Shown piece by piece: positions 1 to 5,235 of a stretch of 5,325 nt of DNA. The translations under genes and the position numbers were made by a program. Origin of the DNA: Chloroflexota bacterium (GTDB lineage: Bacteria > Chloroflexota > Anaerolineae > UBA1429); contig JAAZBY010000527.1 of the NCBI GenBank assembly GCA_012513595.1, positions 1 through 5,325 on the forward strand, in the 5' to 3' direction. Every line of letters begins with the position of its first letter. Position 1 is the first letter of the stretch. The notes below the pieces were generated by a model. That model worked only from the letters and a program-made list of their open reading frames with translations. It ran no database searches and was not told where the DNA came from.

Positions 1-461
1 CCCGTCTCAAAGTTGAAAAAGAGCCCCAGGTCACGGCAGTAGCGGGCGACCTCACGGATGGCCACCACCACCTCGCGGTACTCGGTGGTGGACGGGTTCT
101 CCGGGATAAAGCCCACGTGCGTGGTGACGTCCTGGACGCCGAGCCAGGCGGCCAGGTCTGCGCCGCGCTTCAGCGCCTCGATGCGCTCCGCCCGGTAGGC
201 GGCCGGCACCAGGCCCCACGTGGCGGGGCCATCGATGAAATCCCACACGGCCGGCGGCGGCCACCCGGCCCACAGGCTGGCGATGGACACCTCGTCTGCG
301 AGGAGGTCACGGACGCGCCGGGCATTGTCGCGCGTGGCCAGGGAGGCGTCCCAGTTGTTCAGCTGGCAGGTGCGCAGGCCGAGTTCACGAAGCTGGCCGA
401 TCCCCTCGTCGAGGAGGCGCCGCATCGATACGATCACACCGATCTTGCTTGCGTCGGGCAC
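1..461 (-). CDS. Sugar phosphate isomerase/epimerase, TIM-barrel (AP endonuclease 2-like) family, partial
   Basis: This is the N-terminal 153 residues of a protein whose C-terminus runs off the left edge. The translation shows the alternating strand/helix pattern of the xylose-isomerase-like TIM barrel. Strand 1 is KIGVIVS (6-12), followed by a GIGQLRELGLRTCQLNNW segment (20-37) as helix 1 and strand 2. VSIASLWAGW (58-67) is strand 3, DVTTHVGF (111-118) is strand 4 with a likely active-site His115, and LFFNFET (147-153) is strand 5 with Glu152. In this family a Glu at the end of strand 5 commonly binds the divalent metal. I chose the GTG start at 461 because a GAGAGGG Shine-Dalgarno (469-475) lies 7 nt upstream; the only internal ATG, residue 13, would cut off strand 1. 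It lies 60 nt downstream of the NagB-like gene on the same strand and is probably co-transcribed with it. Such proteins isomerise or epimerise sugars or inositol derivatives; the substrate here cannot be told. Family call is good, exact function open. Confidence 0.87.
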   Translation of the reverse strand, partial: MPDASKIGVIVSMRRLLDEGIGQLRELGLRTCQLNNWDASLATRDNARRVRDLLADEVSIASLWAGWPPPAVWDFIDGPATWGLVPAAYRAERIEALKRGADLAAWLGVQDVTTHVGFIPENPSTTEYREVVVAIREVARYCRDLGLFFNFET

Positions 462-468
462 GTTCCGT

Positions 469-475
469 CCCTCTC
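469..475 (-). promoter_or_regulatory. Ribosome binding site deciding the GTG start at 461
   Basis: On the minus strand this reads GAGAGGG, 7 nt before GTG at 461. It supports the non-ATG start, which restores the first beta strand of the TIM barrel. The nearby ATG at 477-475 is in another frame. Confidence 0.6.
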
Positions 476-482
476 ATGGTGT

Positions 483-506
483 GCCGGGCCGCCACAGCGG
501 CCCGGC
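483..506 (-). repeat. Intercistronic GC-rich hairpin (perfect 10-bp inverted repeat, 4-nt loop)
   Basis: GCCGGGCCGC (483-492) and GCGGCCCGGC (497-506) are perfect inverted repeats around a 4-nt loop. In the minus-strand transcript the hairpin begins 15 nt after the stop codon of the NagB-like gene and ends 7 nt before the ribosome binding site of the next gene. No T tract follows it, so it does not look like an intrinsic terminator. By position it could stabilise the upstream message, mark an RNA processing site, or reduce read-through into the downstream gene. That role is inference; the repeat itself is directly visible. Confidence 0.7.
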
Positions 507-521
507 GTGCTGGGCGGCTGA

Positions 522-1472
522 TCAGTGCATGTCGGGCGCCAAGGGCCCGGCCAGTTCGCGGAGGAAGAAAAGGCGCCCCGGAAGGGTGGGCATGTGGCTG
601 GACGGCACCCAGATGTCGGGCGAGTAGCGCAGCGTCACCCACAGGGACATGCCCTGCCACATCATGCCGCGGCCCAGGGCGCCGTCGGCGCCGCCGATGG
701 CCCGATCCGCCTGCAGGAACAGGCCCGGGCCGATGGTGTTGGCGTAGGCGGGCACCAGCGTGCTGCGGCTGCGGAAGCTAGTGATGGCGTTCTGCTCGAT
801 GGTCAGCGGATGCAGCTTGGCCCCCAGGCGGTGCGTCTGGGCGCGCCACTCGGCCGGGCTGGCGAACTCGCCGGCAAAGTGCGGTTCCCAGAAGGCGATG
901 TGGAAGACCCGGCCGATGCCATACACGACGATGAGCCGGGCGCCCTTGGCGCGCAAGGAAGCGATCTCATCGGCGTAGCGGGGCAACGCCTCACGGGTGG
1001 CAAAGTGCCGCTGAGCCTCGGGCACGGTCAGGTCACCGAGCGGGCCATACAGGGCGCCCTCCATGGCCCGCTGGAAGGAGCCGGGGCTGGCCGCCGGCAA
1101 CGTGTTCCCGGAGGCGTCCGACCACTCGTCCATGTTGAAGCCGTGCACGTGGTCCGCCGGGATGTTCCAGGCGCGCAAAAAGTACACCGTCCAGCGATAC
1201 ATGCCCATGGGCCCCACCGGCAGGATCGCCGCGAGGGGGCGCCCCTCACGTCTGGCCTGGGCGATTTCCCAGGCGATCTCGTGGCCCATGTAGACGTCTA
1301 GGTCGGCCACGCTATCGCAGGGGACGGGGGTGAAATCGGCGTTCCAGAATGACTGGCGTTCGGTGACGCTCTCGGGCGGGTGTGCGCAGCAGGCGTCGAT
1401 GCGGGCCAGGTCCCACCCGCGCGGGTAGAACCCTTCCAGAAGAGAGCCATGGATCGTCGAGAGCAGATTCAT
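522..1472 (-). CDS. Divergent glucosamine-6-phosphate deaminase/isomerase-like protein (NagB fold)
   Basis: A 316-residue protein related to glucosamine-6-phosphate isomerase/deaminase, somewhat longer than E. coli NagB (266). Recognisable blocks in order are [10 protein letters not shown] (83-92), matching the phosphate-loop region (LPTGGTP in NagB); [10 protein letters not shown] (110-119), matching FNMDEY with the catalytic Asp at 115; [13 protein letters not shown] (185-197), matching GVGNDGHIAFNEP with His191 and Glu196 kept; and [12 protein letters not shown], matching QVPKYALTVGVG. The Asp of NagB's NDGH motif (Asp141 in E. coli) is replaced by Val189, and the phosphate loop is changed, so ordinary NagB chemistry is doubtful. 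I chose the ATG at 1472 because AAAGGAG (1483-1489) lies 10 nt upstream and a promoter ends about 35 nt upstream. An earlier in-frame ATG at 1493 overlaps that Shine-Dalgarno, and further extension would run through the promoter. It is the first gene of a probable operon with the TIM-barrel sugar isomerase, suggesting use of an amino sugar or sugar phosphate. Fold confident, reaction uncertain. Confidence 0.85.
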   Translation of the reverse strand: MNLLSTIHGSLLEGFYPRGWDLARIDACCAHPPESVTERQSFWNADFTPVPCDSVADLDVYMGHEIAWEIAQARREGRPLAAILPVGPMGMYRWTVYFLRAWNIPADHVHGFNMDEWSDASGNTLPAASPGSFQRAMEGALYGPLGDLTVPEAQRHFATREALPRYADEIASLRAKGARLIVVYGIGRVFHIAFWEPHFAGEFASPAEWRAQTHRLGAKLHPLTIEQNAITSFRSRSTLVPAYANTIGPGLFLQADRAIGGADGALGRGMMWQGMSLWVTLRYSPDIWVPSSHMPTLPGRLFFLRELAGPLAPDMH

Positions 1473-1482
1473 GATGTCGCCA

Positions 1483-1489
1483 CTCCTTT
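1483..1489 (-). promoter_or_regulatory. Ribosome binding site of the NagB-like gene
   Basis: The minus strand reads AAAGGAG, 10 nt before ATG at 1472. The competing ATG at 1493-1491 lies immediately upstream of and against this site, so the site favours the downstream start. Confidence 0.6.
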
Positions 1490-1513
1490 CCATGCTACAG
1501 GCCTGACGGAGGG

Positions 1514-1542
1514 ATTGTAGCCTGCCGACCGGGCGGCGCCAA
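1514..1542 (-). promoter_or_regulatory. Sigma70-like promoter for the NagB-like/isomerase operon
   Basis: On the minus strand a TTGGCG -35 box (1537-1542) is followed after exactly 17 nt by a TACAAT -10 box (1514-1519; five of six match TATAAT). Transcription would begin near 1507, leaving a leader of about 35 nt that contains the ribosome binding site and ends at the ATG at 1472. Good spacing, a strong -10 box and position support it; the -35 box is moderate. Similarity to the consensus is the only evidence. Confidence 0.6.
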
Positions 1543-1543
1543 G

Positions 1544-1560
1544 CGCTGGTGCCCACAGCG
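1544..1560. promoter_or_regulatory. Possible operator: imperfect palindrome between the divergent promoters
   Basis: CGCTG (1544-1548) and CAGCG (1556-1560) form an inverted repeat with a 7-bp centre, lying between the two outward-facing -35 boxes. A regulator bound here could act on both promoters. Arms of 5 bp arise easily by chance in GC-rich DNA and no regulator gene is adjacent, so this is a weak suggestion. Confidence 0.2.
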
Positions 1561-1572
1561 GCACAGCAGGGC

Positions 1573-1601
1573 TTGCCAGCCTGGCGGCATGACAGTAGTA
1601 T
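1573..1601 (+). promoter_or_regulatory. Sigma70-like promoter for the membrane protein/ABC operon
   Basis: TTGCCA (1573-1578; five of six match TTGACA) is followed after exactly 17 nt by TAGTAT (1596-1601; four of six match TATAAT). Transcription would start near 1608, giving a GC-rich leader of about 110 nt before the ATG at 1721. It faces away from the minus-strand promoter, so the two operons share one control region. Called from consensus likeness and position only. Confidence 0.55.
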
Positions 1602-1620
1602 GGCACGGGTGCCGCGGCGC

Positions 1621-1680
1621 CGAGGCCGGAGGCCGTGAGGCGCGCAGAGCCCACCGACGGTGCGTATGAGGCCGGCCTCG
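1621..1680 (+). repeat. Inverted repeats in the leader of the ABC operon
   Basis: CGAGGCCGG (1621-1629) is a perfect inverted repeat of CCGGCCTCG (1672-1680). The right copy lies within a perfect 12-bp palindrome, GAGGCCGGCCTC (1668-1679). Both fall in the predicted leader of the plus-strand operon, so they could be an RNA fold or a repressor site. No known riboswitch or attenuator pattern is visible, and such repeats can occur by chance in GC-rich DNA. Confidence 0.35.
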
Positions 1681-1720
1681 CCCGATGGCTGGGGCAGGCC
1701 TGCGTGCAGGAGCGATGCCG

Positions 1721-2383
1721 ATGACAGACAACGACGTCCAACGACTGCTGCGCCAGGCCCACCGTGCCTGGTTTCTGGATGGCCTGCCGCAGGCATTCCA
1801 GGGAGTGCTGCTGTTGGCGGCGGCCGCCTACTTTTGGTGGCGGGGGAGCGAGCCGGCTGCCGGGCCCCTCACGAGCCTCATTGCGGTGGGCGCCCCGTGC
1901 GCCATCCTGGCCTACGGAGTGGGCATGCGCAGCATCCTTCTGGCGGTAAAGAAGGCCACGACCCTGTCTCGCCACGTACCCCTCCCAGAGATGTGGGGAG
2001 AGCCCCTCCGACGGCGGGCCCTGGCGCTGAGCGGGACGGTACTGGCCGGGTCGACCATCTGGGCGACGGCGCGCACTGCGCGGCTGCAAACCGTCGCGGA
2101 CGCAACCCTTTCATGGATGGCGCTCTTTTTCTCCTTGGGGCTTGGCGTGGCCATGTTGCTCCTGGGGGAAAGGCTCTGTCTGTTGCGCTTTCATCTTCTT
2201 GCCGCTCTCTCGGGACTGCTCGGGGCGCTATCCGTATATGTGGCGCCGACAGCCGGCCCGGTGCCCGCCAGCGCTGTCTATCTCGGTGCCATGGGCGCGG
2301 CTCTCACCGTCTCGGGCATCGGGCATCTCGTCTGGTTCGCCGCGAAGAGCAGCCCTGCCGGCCAGCCCCCGGCGGAGGAGTAG
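1721..2383 (+). CDS. Unrecognised multi-pass membrane protein of the ABC operon
   Basis: A 220-residue integral membrane protein I cannot name. Hydrophobic segments, probably membrane helices, lie at about 21-40, 49-75, 101-117, 128-148, 153-175 and 183-207, giving about six passes. The N-terminus ([21 protein letters not shown]) is polar and amphipathic, with a DGLPQAFQG turn into the first helix. A basic loop (KK at 77-78, RRR at 97-99) separates helices 2 and 3. The C-terminus is short, with Pro and Glu. I chose the ATG at 1721 because AGGAG (1708-1712) is 8 nt upstream; the ATG at 1715 is only 2 nt from it and the ATG at 1685 has no such site. The gene ends 2 nt before the ATPase start and so is almost certainly co-transcribed with the exporter. 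It might be an accessory subunit or sensor of the exporter, but no motif shows this. The ORF is sound, its function unknown. Confidence 0.83.
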   Translation: MTDNDVQRLLRQAHRAWFLDGLPQAFQGVLLLAAAAYFWWRGSEPAAGPLTSLIAVGAPCAILAYGVGMRSILLAVKKATTLSRHVPLPEMWGEPLRRRALALSGTVLAGSTIWATARTARLQTVADATLSWMALFFSLGLGVAMLLLGERLCLLRFHLLAALSGLLGALSVYVAPTAGPVPASAVYLGAMGAALTVSGIGHLVWFAAKSSPAGQPPAEE

Positions 2384-2385
2384 CC

Positions 2386-3330
2386 ATGGAGACAGCGATC
2401 TCTACCGAGGACCTCACGCGGCGCTTTGGCGACGTGGTCGCCGTCGACGGCCTCACCCTGCACGTGCCGCGCGGGATCATCTTTGGCTTCCTGGGACCCA
2501 ACGGTTCGGGCAAGACCACCACGATCCGCCTGCTGTTGGGCCTGCTGGAGCCTACCGCGGGCCGTGCGGAGGTGCTCGGCTTTGACACGCAGGCCCAGGC
2601 TGACCGGATCCGCGAGCGGACTGGCGCCCTCCTCGAGCATACCGGCCTGTACGAACGGCTCAGCGCCCATGAGAACCTCCTCTTTTACGCGCGGATCTAC
2701 GGCCTCTCGGTGGGCGAACGCGCGGCGCGGATCGAGGAGCTGCTGCGCCACCTGGGCCTTTGGGAGCGCCGGCATGACCTGGTGGCCACCTGGAGCCGAG
2801 GCATGCGGCAGAAACTGGCGGTAGCGCGCGCTCTGCTGCACCGGCCAGCGCTGATCTTCCTCGACGAGCCGTCGGCCGGGCTCGACCCGGTGGCGACCGC
2901 GGCTTTGCACGAGGATCTCTCCTCGTTGGCCGCTCGCGAGGGGGTGACCGTTTTCCTCACCACGCACAACCTGGCCGAGGCGGAGCGGCTCTGTGCCCAG
3001 GTCGGGGTCATCCGTCAGGGCAGGCTGCTGGCGGTGGACAGCCCCGCCAACCTGCGCAGCCAGTCGGGCGCCCCGACGATCGAGGTGTGGGGCGCAGGCT
3101 TTGGCGAGGAGGTGCTGACTACCTTGCGGGCCCTCCCCGGCGTCGAGGGGGCCGAGGTGCAGGGGTCGCGCCTGGTCATCCAGGCGGGCGAGGAGGTGGG
3201 GACGGCCGCCGTCAACCGTATCCTGGTCATGGCCGGTGCCGAGGTGTCGGAGATCCGGCGCGGCCAGGCCAGCCTGGAGGACGTCTTCCTCACACTGGTC
3301 CAGGAGGAGCAGATGGGGGTGCCTGAGTGA
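2386..3330 (+). CDS. ABC-2 type exporter, ATP-binding protein
   Basis: A complete 314-residue ABC ATPase that powers export through the permease encoded next. It shows Walker A GPNGSGKT (37-44), a Q-loop position with Glu84 in ALLEHTGLY instead of Gln, a signature SRGMRQK (137-143) in place of LSGGQ, Walker B LIFLDEP (156-162) with catalytic Glu161, a D-loop SAGLDP (163-168), and the switch His194 in TTHNLAEAE. About 100 C-terminal residues (220-314) form the small extra domain typical of the NatA/DrrA/BcrA-like group, ending in the usual SLEDVFLTL motif. Glu at the Q-loop and the SRGM signature occur in that group, so the enzyme looks active. The start at 2386 has GGAGGAG (2374-2380) 5 nt upstream, located within the end of the membrane-protein gene. 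Its stop overlaps the permease start. The cargo (drug, lipid, ion or peptide) cannot be told from the ATPase. Confidence 0.96.
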   Translation: METAISTEDLTRRFGDVVAVDGLTLHVPRGIIFGFLGPNGSGKTTTIRLLLGLLEPTAGRAEVLGFDTQAQADRIRERTGALLEHTGLYERLSAHENLLFYARIYGLSVGERAARIEELLRHLGLWERRHDLVATWSRGMRQKLAVARALLHRPALIFLDEPSAGLDPVATAALHEDLSSLAAREGVTVFLTTHNLAEAERLCAQVGVIRQGRLLAVDSPANLRSQSGAPTIEVWGAGFGEEVLTTLRALPGVEGAEVQGSRLVIQAGEEVGTAAVNRILVMAGAEVSEIRRGQASLEDVFLTLVQEEQMGVPE

Positions 3331-4106
3331 TGGCAGAGCGCGGTGGTCCGTGGGACAGGCCGCTCGTCGCCGACGTGCAGACGGTGATGTGGAAGGAACT
3401 GGTCGAGCTGCGCCAGGGCGCGGGGCGGGGCCGGTTTGCCAGTGGATTGAGCCAGACGCTGGTTTCCATCGGCGTGTTCGGCATCCTACTGCCCTACAAC
3501 TTTGGCAAGGAATGGGTCACCTCTCCGAGCGCTCTGCTCTTCTGGGCCTGGGTACCGATGCTGCTCATCTCCACCGTGGTGGCCCAGTCGTTCGCCGGCG
3601 AACGGGAGCGGCACACGCTCGAGTCACTACTGGCCACGCGCCTGCCGGACCGGGCCATATACCTCGGCAAGGTGGGGGCGGCGGTGGCCTATGGCTGGGC
3701 CACCTCGTTGGCGGCCTTGCTCCTCGGCCTGGTGACCACGAACCTGCGCTTTCGCGGCGACGGGCTGCTCCTCTATTCGCCCGACATGGCCATCTCCATC
3801 GTGCTGCTCACGCTGCTCATCTCCTTGTTGGCGGCGGCGGTGGGAGTGCTGGTCTCGCTGCGGGCCAGCACGGTGCGGCAGGCGCAGCAGACGCTGAGCC
3901 TGGCCTCGCTCGTGCTGGTGTTCGGGTCGATGTACGGGCTGCGGGCGCTGCCGATCGACTGGGAGGCACTGGCCGCTCACATGTCGGGCGGGGCGGTGCC
4001 GTCGCTCGGGGTGCTGGTGGCGCTCGGGACCCTGCTGGCTCTGGACACGGCGCTGCTCGCCGTGGGGCTGATGCGCTTCCGGCGCGCCCGCCTGATCACG
4101 GACTGA
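3330..4106 (+). CDS. ABC-2 type exporter, permease subunit
   Basis: A 258-residue membrane permease that should pair with the ATPase as a homodimer or heterodimer. A cytoplasmic amphipathic stretch (about 14-35, including VMWKELVELRQG) precedes the first helix, as in NatB-like and other ABC-2 permeases, where it is taken to contact the ATPase. Likely membrane helices are at 40-56, 68-88, 115-137, 152-177, 188-207 and 224-248. Between helices 2 and 3 is SFAGERERHTLESLLATRL (87-105), the hallmark ABC-2 segment with conserved E-R and T-L-E-S-L-L-A-T residues. It ends in a basic tail (RFRRAR). The ATG at 3330 shares its A with the TGA stop of the ATPase; a GTG at 3327, one codon earlier and in frame, is equally possible, with GGGGGTG (3315-3321) as a weak ribosome site. 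Either way translation is coupled. The family is clear, the substrate unknown. Confidence 0.93.
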   Translation: MAERGGPWDRPLVADVQTVMWKELVELRQGAGRGRFASGLSQTLVSIGVFGILLPYNFGKEWVTSPSALLFWAWVPMLLISTVVAQSFAGERERHTLESLLATRLPDRAIYLGKVGAAVAYGWATSLAALLLGLVTTNLRFRGDGLLLYSPDMAISIVLLTLLISLLAAAVGVLVSLRASTVRQAQQTLSLASLVLVFGSMYGLRALPIDWEALAAHMSGGAVPSLGVLVALGTLLALDTALLAVGLMRFRRARLITD

Positions 4107-4130
4107 GCCTGGCGCCGCTGCGCCCACGAA

Positions 4131-4163
4131 AAGGGAGGTCGGGGGCTGTCCCCGGCCTCCCTT
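4131..4163. terminator. Shared hairpin terminator between convergent genes
   Basis: A 14-bp stem (4131-4144 with 4150-4163, one U-G wobble on the plus transcript) closes a 5-nt loop. It lies between the permease stop (4106) and the lipoprotein stop (4184), which converge. On the minus strand it is followed by a short T run (CCCTTTTCG), supporting termination of the lipoprotein transcript. On the plus strand there is no T tract beyond the TT that is part of the stem, so termination there may be weaker. Confidence 0.72.
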
Positions 4164-4183
4164 GCCGCCCGGCCTGTGCCGAT

Positions 4184-5038
4184 CTACCGGCAGGTGACGC
4201 CCGTGATGAGCCAGCCACCGTTGCGCGCGGCTAGCTGCACCGTGAAGCGGTGCCCCTCGAAGGACGACTTCATCTCGACCGTGGCAACGTCGCCGTTCAC
4301 CTGCGCGCTGGCAGCCGTCACGGCGTCGGGCACGTCCTGGGCGCAGAGGATCGGGTCGTACCCGCCCCCCTCAAAGCTGCTCACCACCTTGCTGACGTGC
4401 GCGACGAACTCGGGTGCCAGGAAAGGCATGTCGCGGTAGGCCGCGTCAGCCAGCGGGCTGCCACGGCGGGCCGACTGCAGGTACATGGCATAGAAGGACT
4501 GAGCCGTCTGCGCTGCGGTCAGCGGCGTCATCTCTCCGCTGCACGAGACCTCGGCGATCCTCCAACCGTCTTCCACGCGCGTCAAGCGTACGTCCAGCTG
4601 TGAGGCCAGCGGGTTGCCGACGTAGAGCGCCGCCAGCCGCACCACGGCCTCATCGCCGGATACCGTCGCCTCACCGGCCATGACGCTGCCGGGCACGTCC
4701 TGGCCGCAGAGGAAGGGATCGACCCCTCCCCCAGTGAAGCCGGCGATAGCCTCCTGCACTCTGGCGACGAGCTCAGCGGTCAGCTCGCGACGCTGGCCGT
4801 ACGTCGCCGCGGCCAGGGGGGCACCCTGCGGCGTCTGGTGCAGGTACCAGCCATAGAACTGCTCGATCACGGCCACAGCGGCCTCGGCGTCTGCGGCCTC
4901 CGCGTCTGCGGCCTGGTCGTCGATGCCGCCCGCCACGGCGACGCAGCCGGCCAGCGCAGCCACCATCAGCATGGTCACGCTGCCCCTGACGAGGCCGCGG
5001 GCCCTCTCGCTCCATCGACCCCTGGGATTGTCCTGCAT
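4184..5038 (-). CDS. Lipoprotein with two tandem DUF3828-like domains
   Basis: A 284-residue exported protein of unknown role. It begins with basic residues (R6-R18), a hydrophobic stretch (20-31) and a lipobox ALAGC (28-32), so it should be lipid-anchored at Cys32 outside the cytoplasmic membrane. An acidic Ala/Asp/Glu linker follows (about 43-54). The mature part is two homologous domains: one at 55-166 (FYGWYLHQ, then VDPFLCGQDVP at 106-116, ending VEDGWRIAEVSC) and one at 177-283 (FYAMYLQS, then YDPILCAQDVP at 227-237, ending GGWLITGVTC). The DP-LC-QD core resembles DUF3828. Each domain has two matching Cys (111/166 and 232/283) that could form a disulfide, which is inference. The ATG at 5038 has AAGGAGG (5046-5052) 7 nt upstream; the upstream in-frame reading to 5200 passes through a terminator and would not place the signal peptide at the N-terminus. 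The preceding LuxR regulator is separated by a terminator. Confidence 0.88.
   Translation of the reverse strand: MQDNPRGRWSERARGLVRGSVTMLMVAALAGCVAVAGGIDDQAADAEAADAEAAVAVIEQFYGWYLHQTPQGAPLAAATYGQRRELTAELVARVQEAIAGFTGGGVDPFLCGQDVPGSVMAGEATVSGDEAVVRLAALYVGNPLASQLDVRLTRVEDGWRIAEVSCSGEMTPLTAAQTAQSFYAMYLQSARRGSPLADAAYRDMPFLAPEFVAHVSKVVSSFEGGGYDPILCAQDVPDAVTAASAQVNGDVATVEMKSSFEGHRFTVQLAARNGGWLITGVTCR
4878..4914 (-). repeat. 15-bp tandem repeat coding the acidic linker
   Basis: Two 15-bp units (4878-4892 and 4893-4907), differing at one base, are followed by 7 bp of a third (4908-4914). In frame they encode the repeated AD-AE-A linker after the lipidated Cys. A repeat of five codons changes linker length without a frameshift and is prone to slippage. 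Confidence 0.75.
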
Positions 5039-5045
5039 CGTGGTT

Positions 5046-5052
5046 CCTCCTT
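5046..5052 (-). promoter_or_regulatory. Ribosome binding site of the lipoprotein gene
   Basis: The minus strand reads AAGGAGG, 7 nt before ATG at 5038. This is a near-perfect Shine-Dalgarno and fixes the start at the beginning of the signal peptide rather than at the longer open frame. Confidence 0.75.
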
Positions 5053-5160
5053 GTGCTTCCTCATCTGCGTAGGGCGCTCGCCAGTACGGATTCCGTTTTG
5101 CGTGCAACGTGTCCCTGCCTTCTCGCCGACCTCGGCGCTCCTTCAACCTGGTCGCAGGGT

Positions 5161-5197
5161 ACAAGAAGAACACCCCGGACTCATCGGGCGTCCGGGG
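5161..5197 (-). terminator. Intrinsic terminator of the LuxR-type gene
   Basis: On the minus strand a perfect 8-bp stem (5190-5197 with 5173-5180) with a 9-nt loop is followed by the T-rich stretch TGTTCTTCTT (about 5163-5172). It starts about 39 nt after the stop codon at 5236. Position and T-rich tail fit a Rho-independent terminator for the regulator gene, which separates it from the lipoprotein gene. The loop is rather large. Confidence 0.68.
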
Positions 5198-5235
5198 CAT
5201 CTGCGGGTCGGCCTATCGCGTGATCGGGGGGTCCG

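Noticed and set aside
483..506. Intercistronic hairpin as an intrinsic terminator
   Set aside because: No T tract follows on the minus strand, and the next gene has its ribosome site right behind it without a convincing promoter of its own.
525..1301. A 258-codon plus-strand open frame opposite the NagB-like gene
   Set aside because: The protein has no recognisable fold and is rich in Gly, Ala and Arg, as expected of an antisense shadow in GC-rich DNA. The minus-strand frame has clear family motifs.
1473..1796. N-terminal extension of the NagB-like protein to 1796
   Set aside because: It would run through the promoter and the divergent operon start, and the ribosome site and family blocks fit the start at 1472.
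1660..2385. Upstream extension of the ATPase reading frame, suggesting a fused N-terminal domain
   Set aside because: The extension overlaps the membrane-protein gene in another frame and is low in recognisable sequence. A strong ribosome site precedes the ATG at 2386 and the ABC domain starts right there.
2278..2967. A 229-codon minus-strand frame opposite the ATPase
   Set aside because: It is the antisense of conserved ATPase motifs and shows no fold of its own.
3236..4234. Long plus-strand frame overlapping the ATPase end, the permease and the terminator
   Set aside because: Gly/Ala/Arg-rich composition without domain motifs; it is a shadow of the permease, which has ABC-2 motifs and membrane helices.
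5053..5160. A promoter for the lipoprotein gene (for example TTGCAC followed by TACTGG on the minus strand)
   Set aside because: The spacer is only 15 nt and the -10 box is poor. A promoter must exist if the upstream terminator works, but I cannot place it.
5039..5200. N-terminal extension of the lipoprotein to 5200
   Set aside because: It includes the terminator hairpin of the preceding gene and would bury the signal peptide. The AAGGAGG site selects the ATG at 5038.
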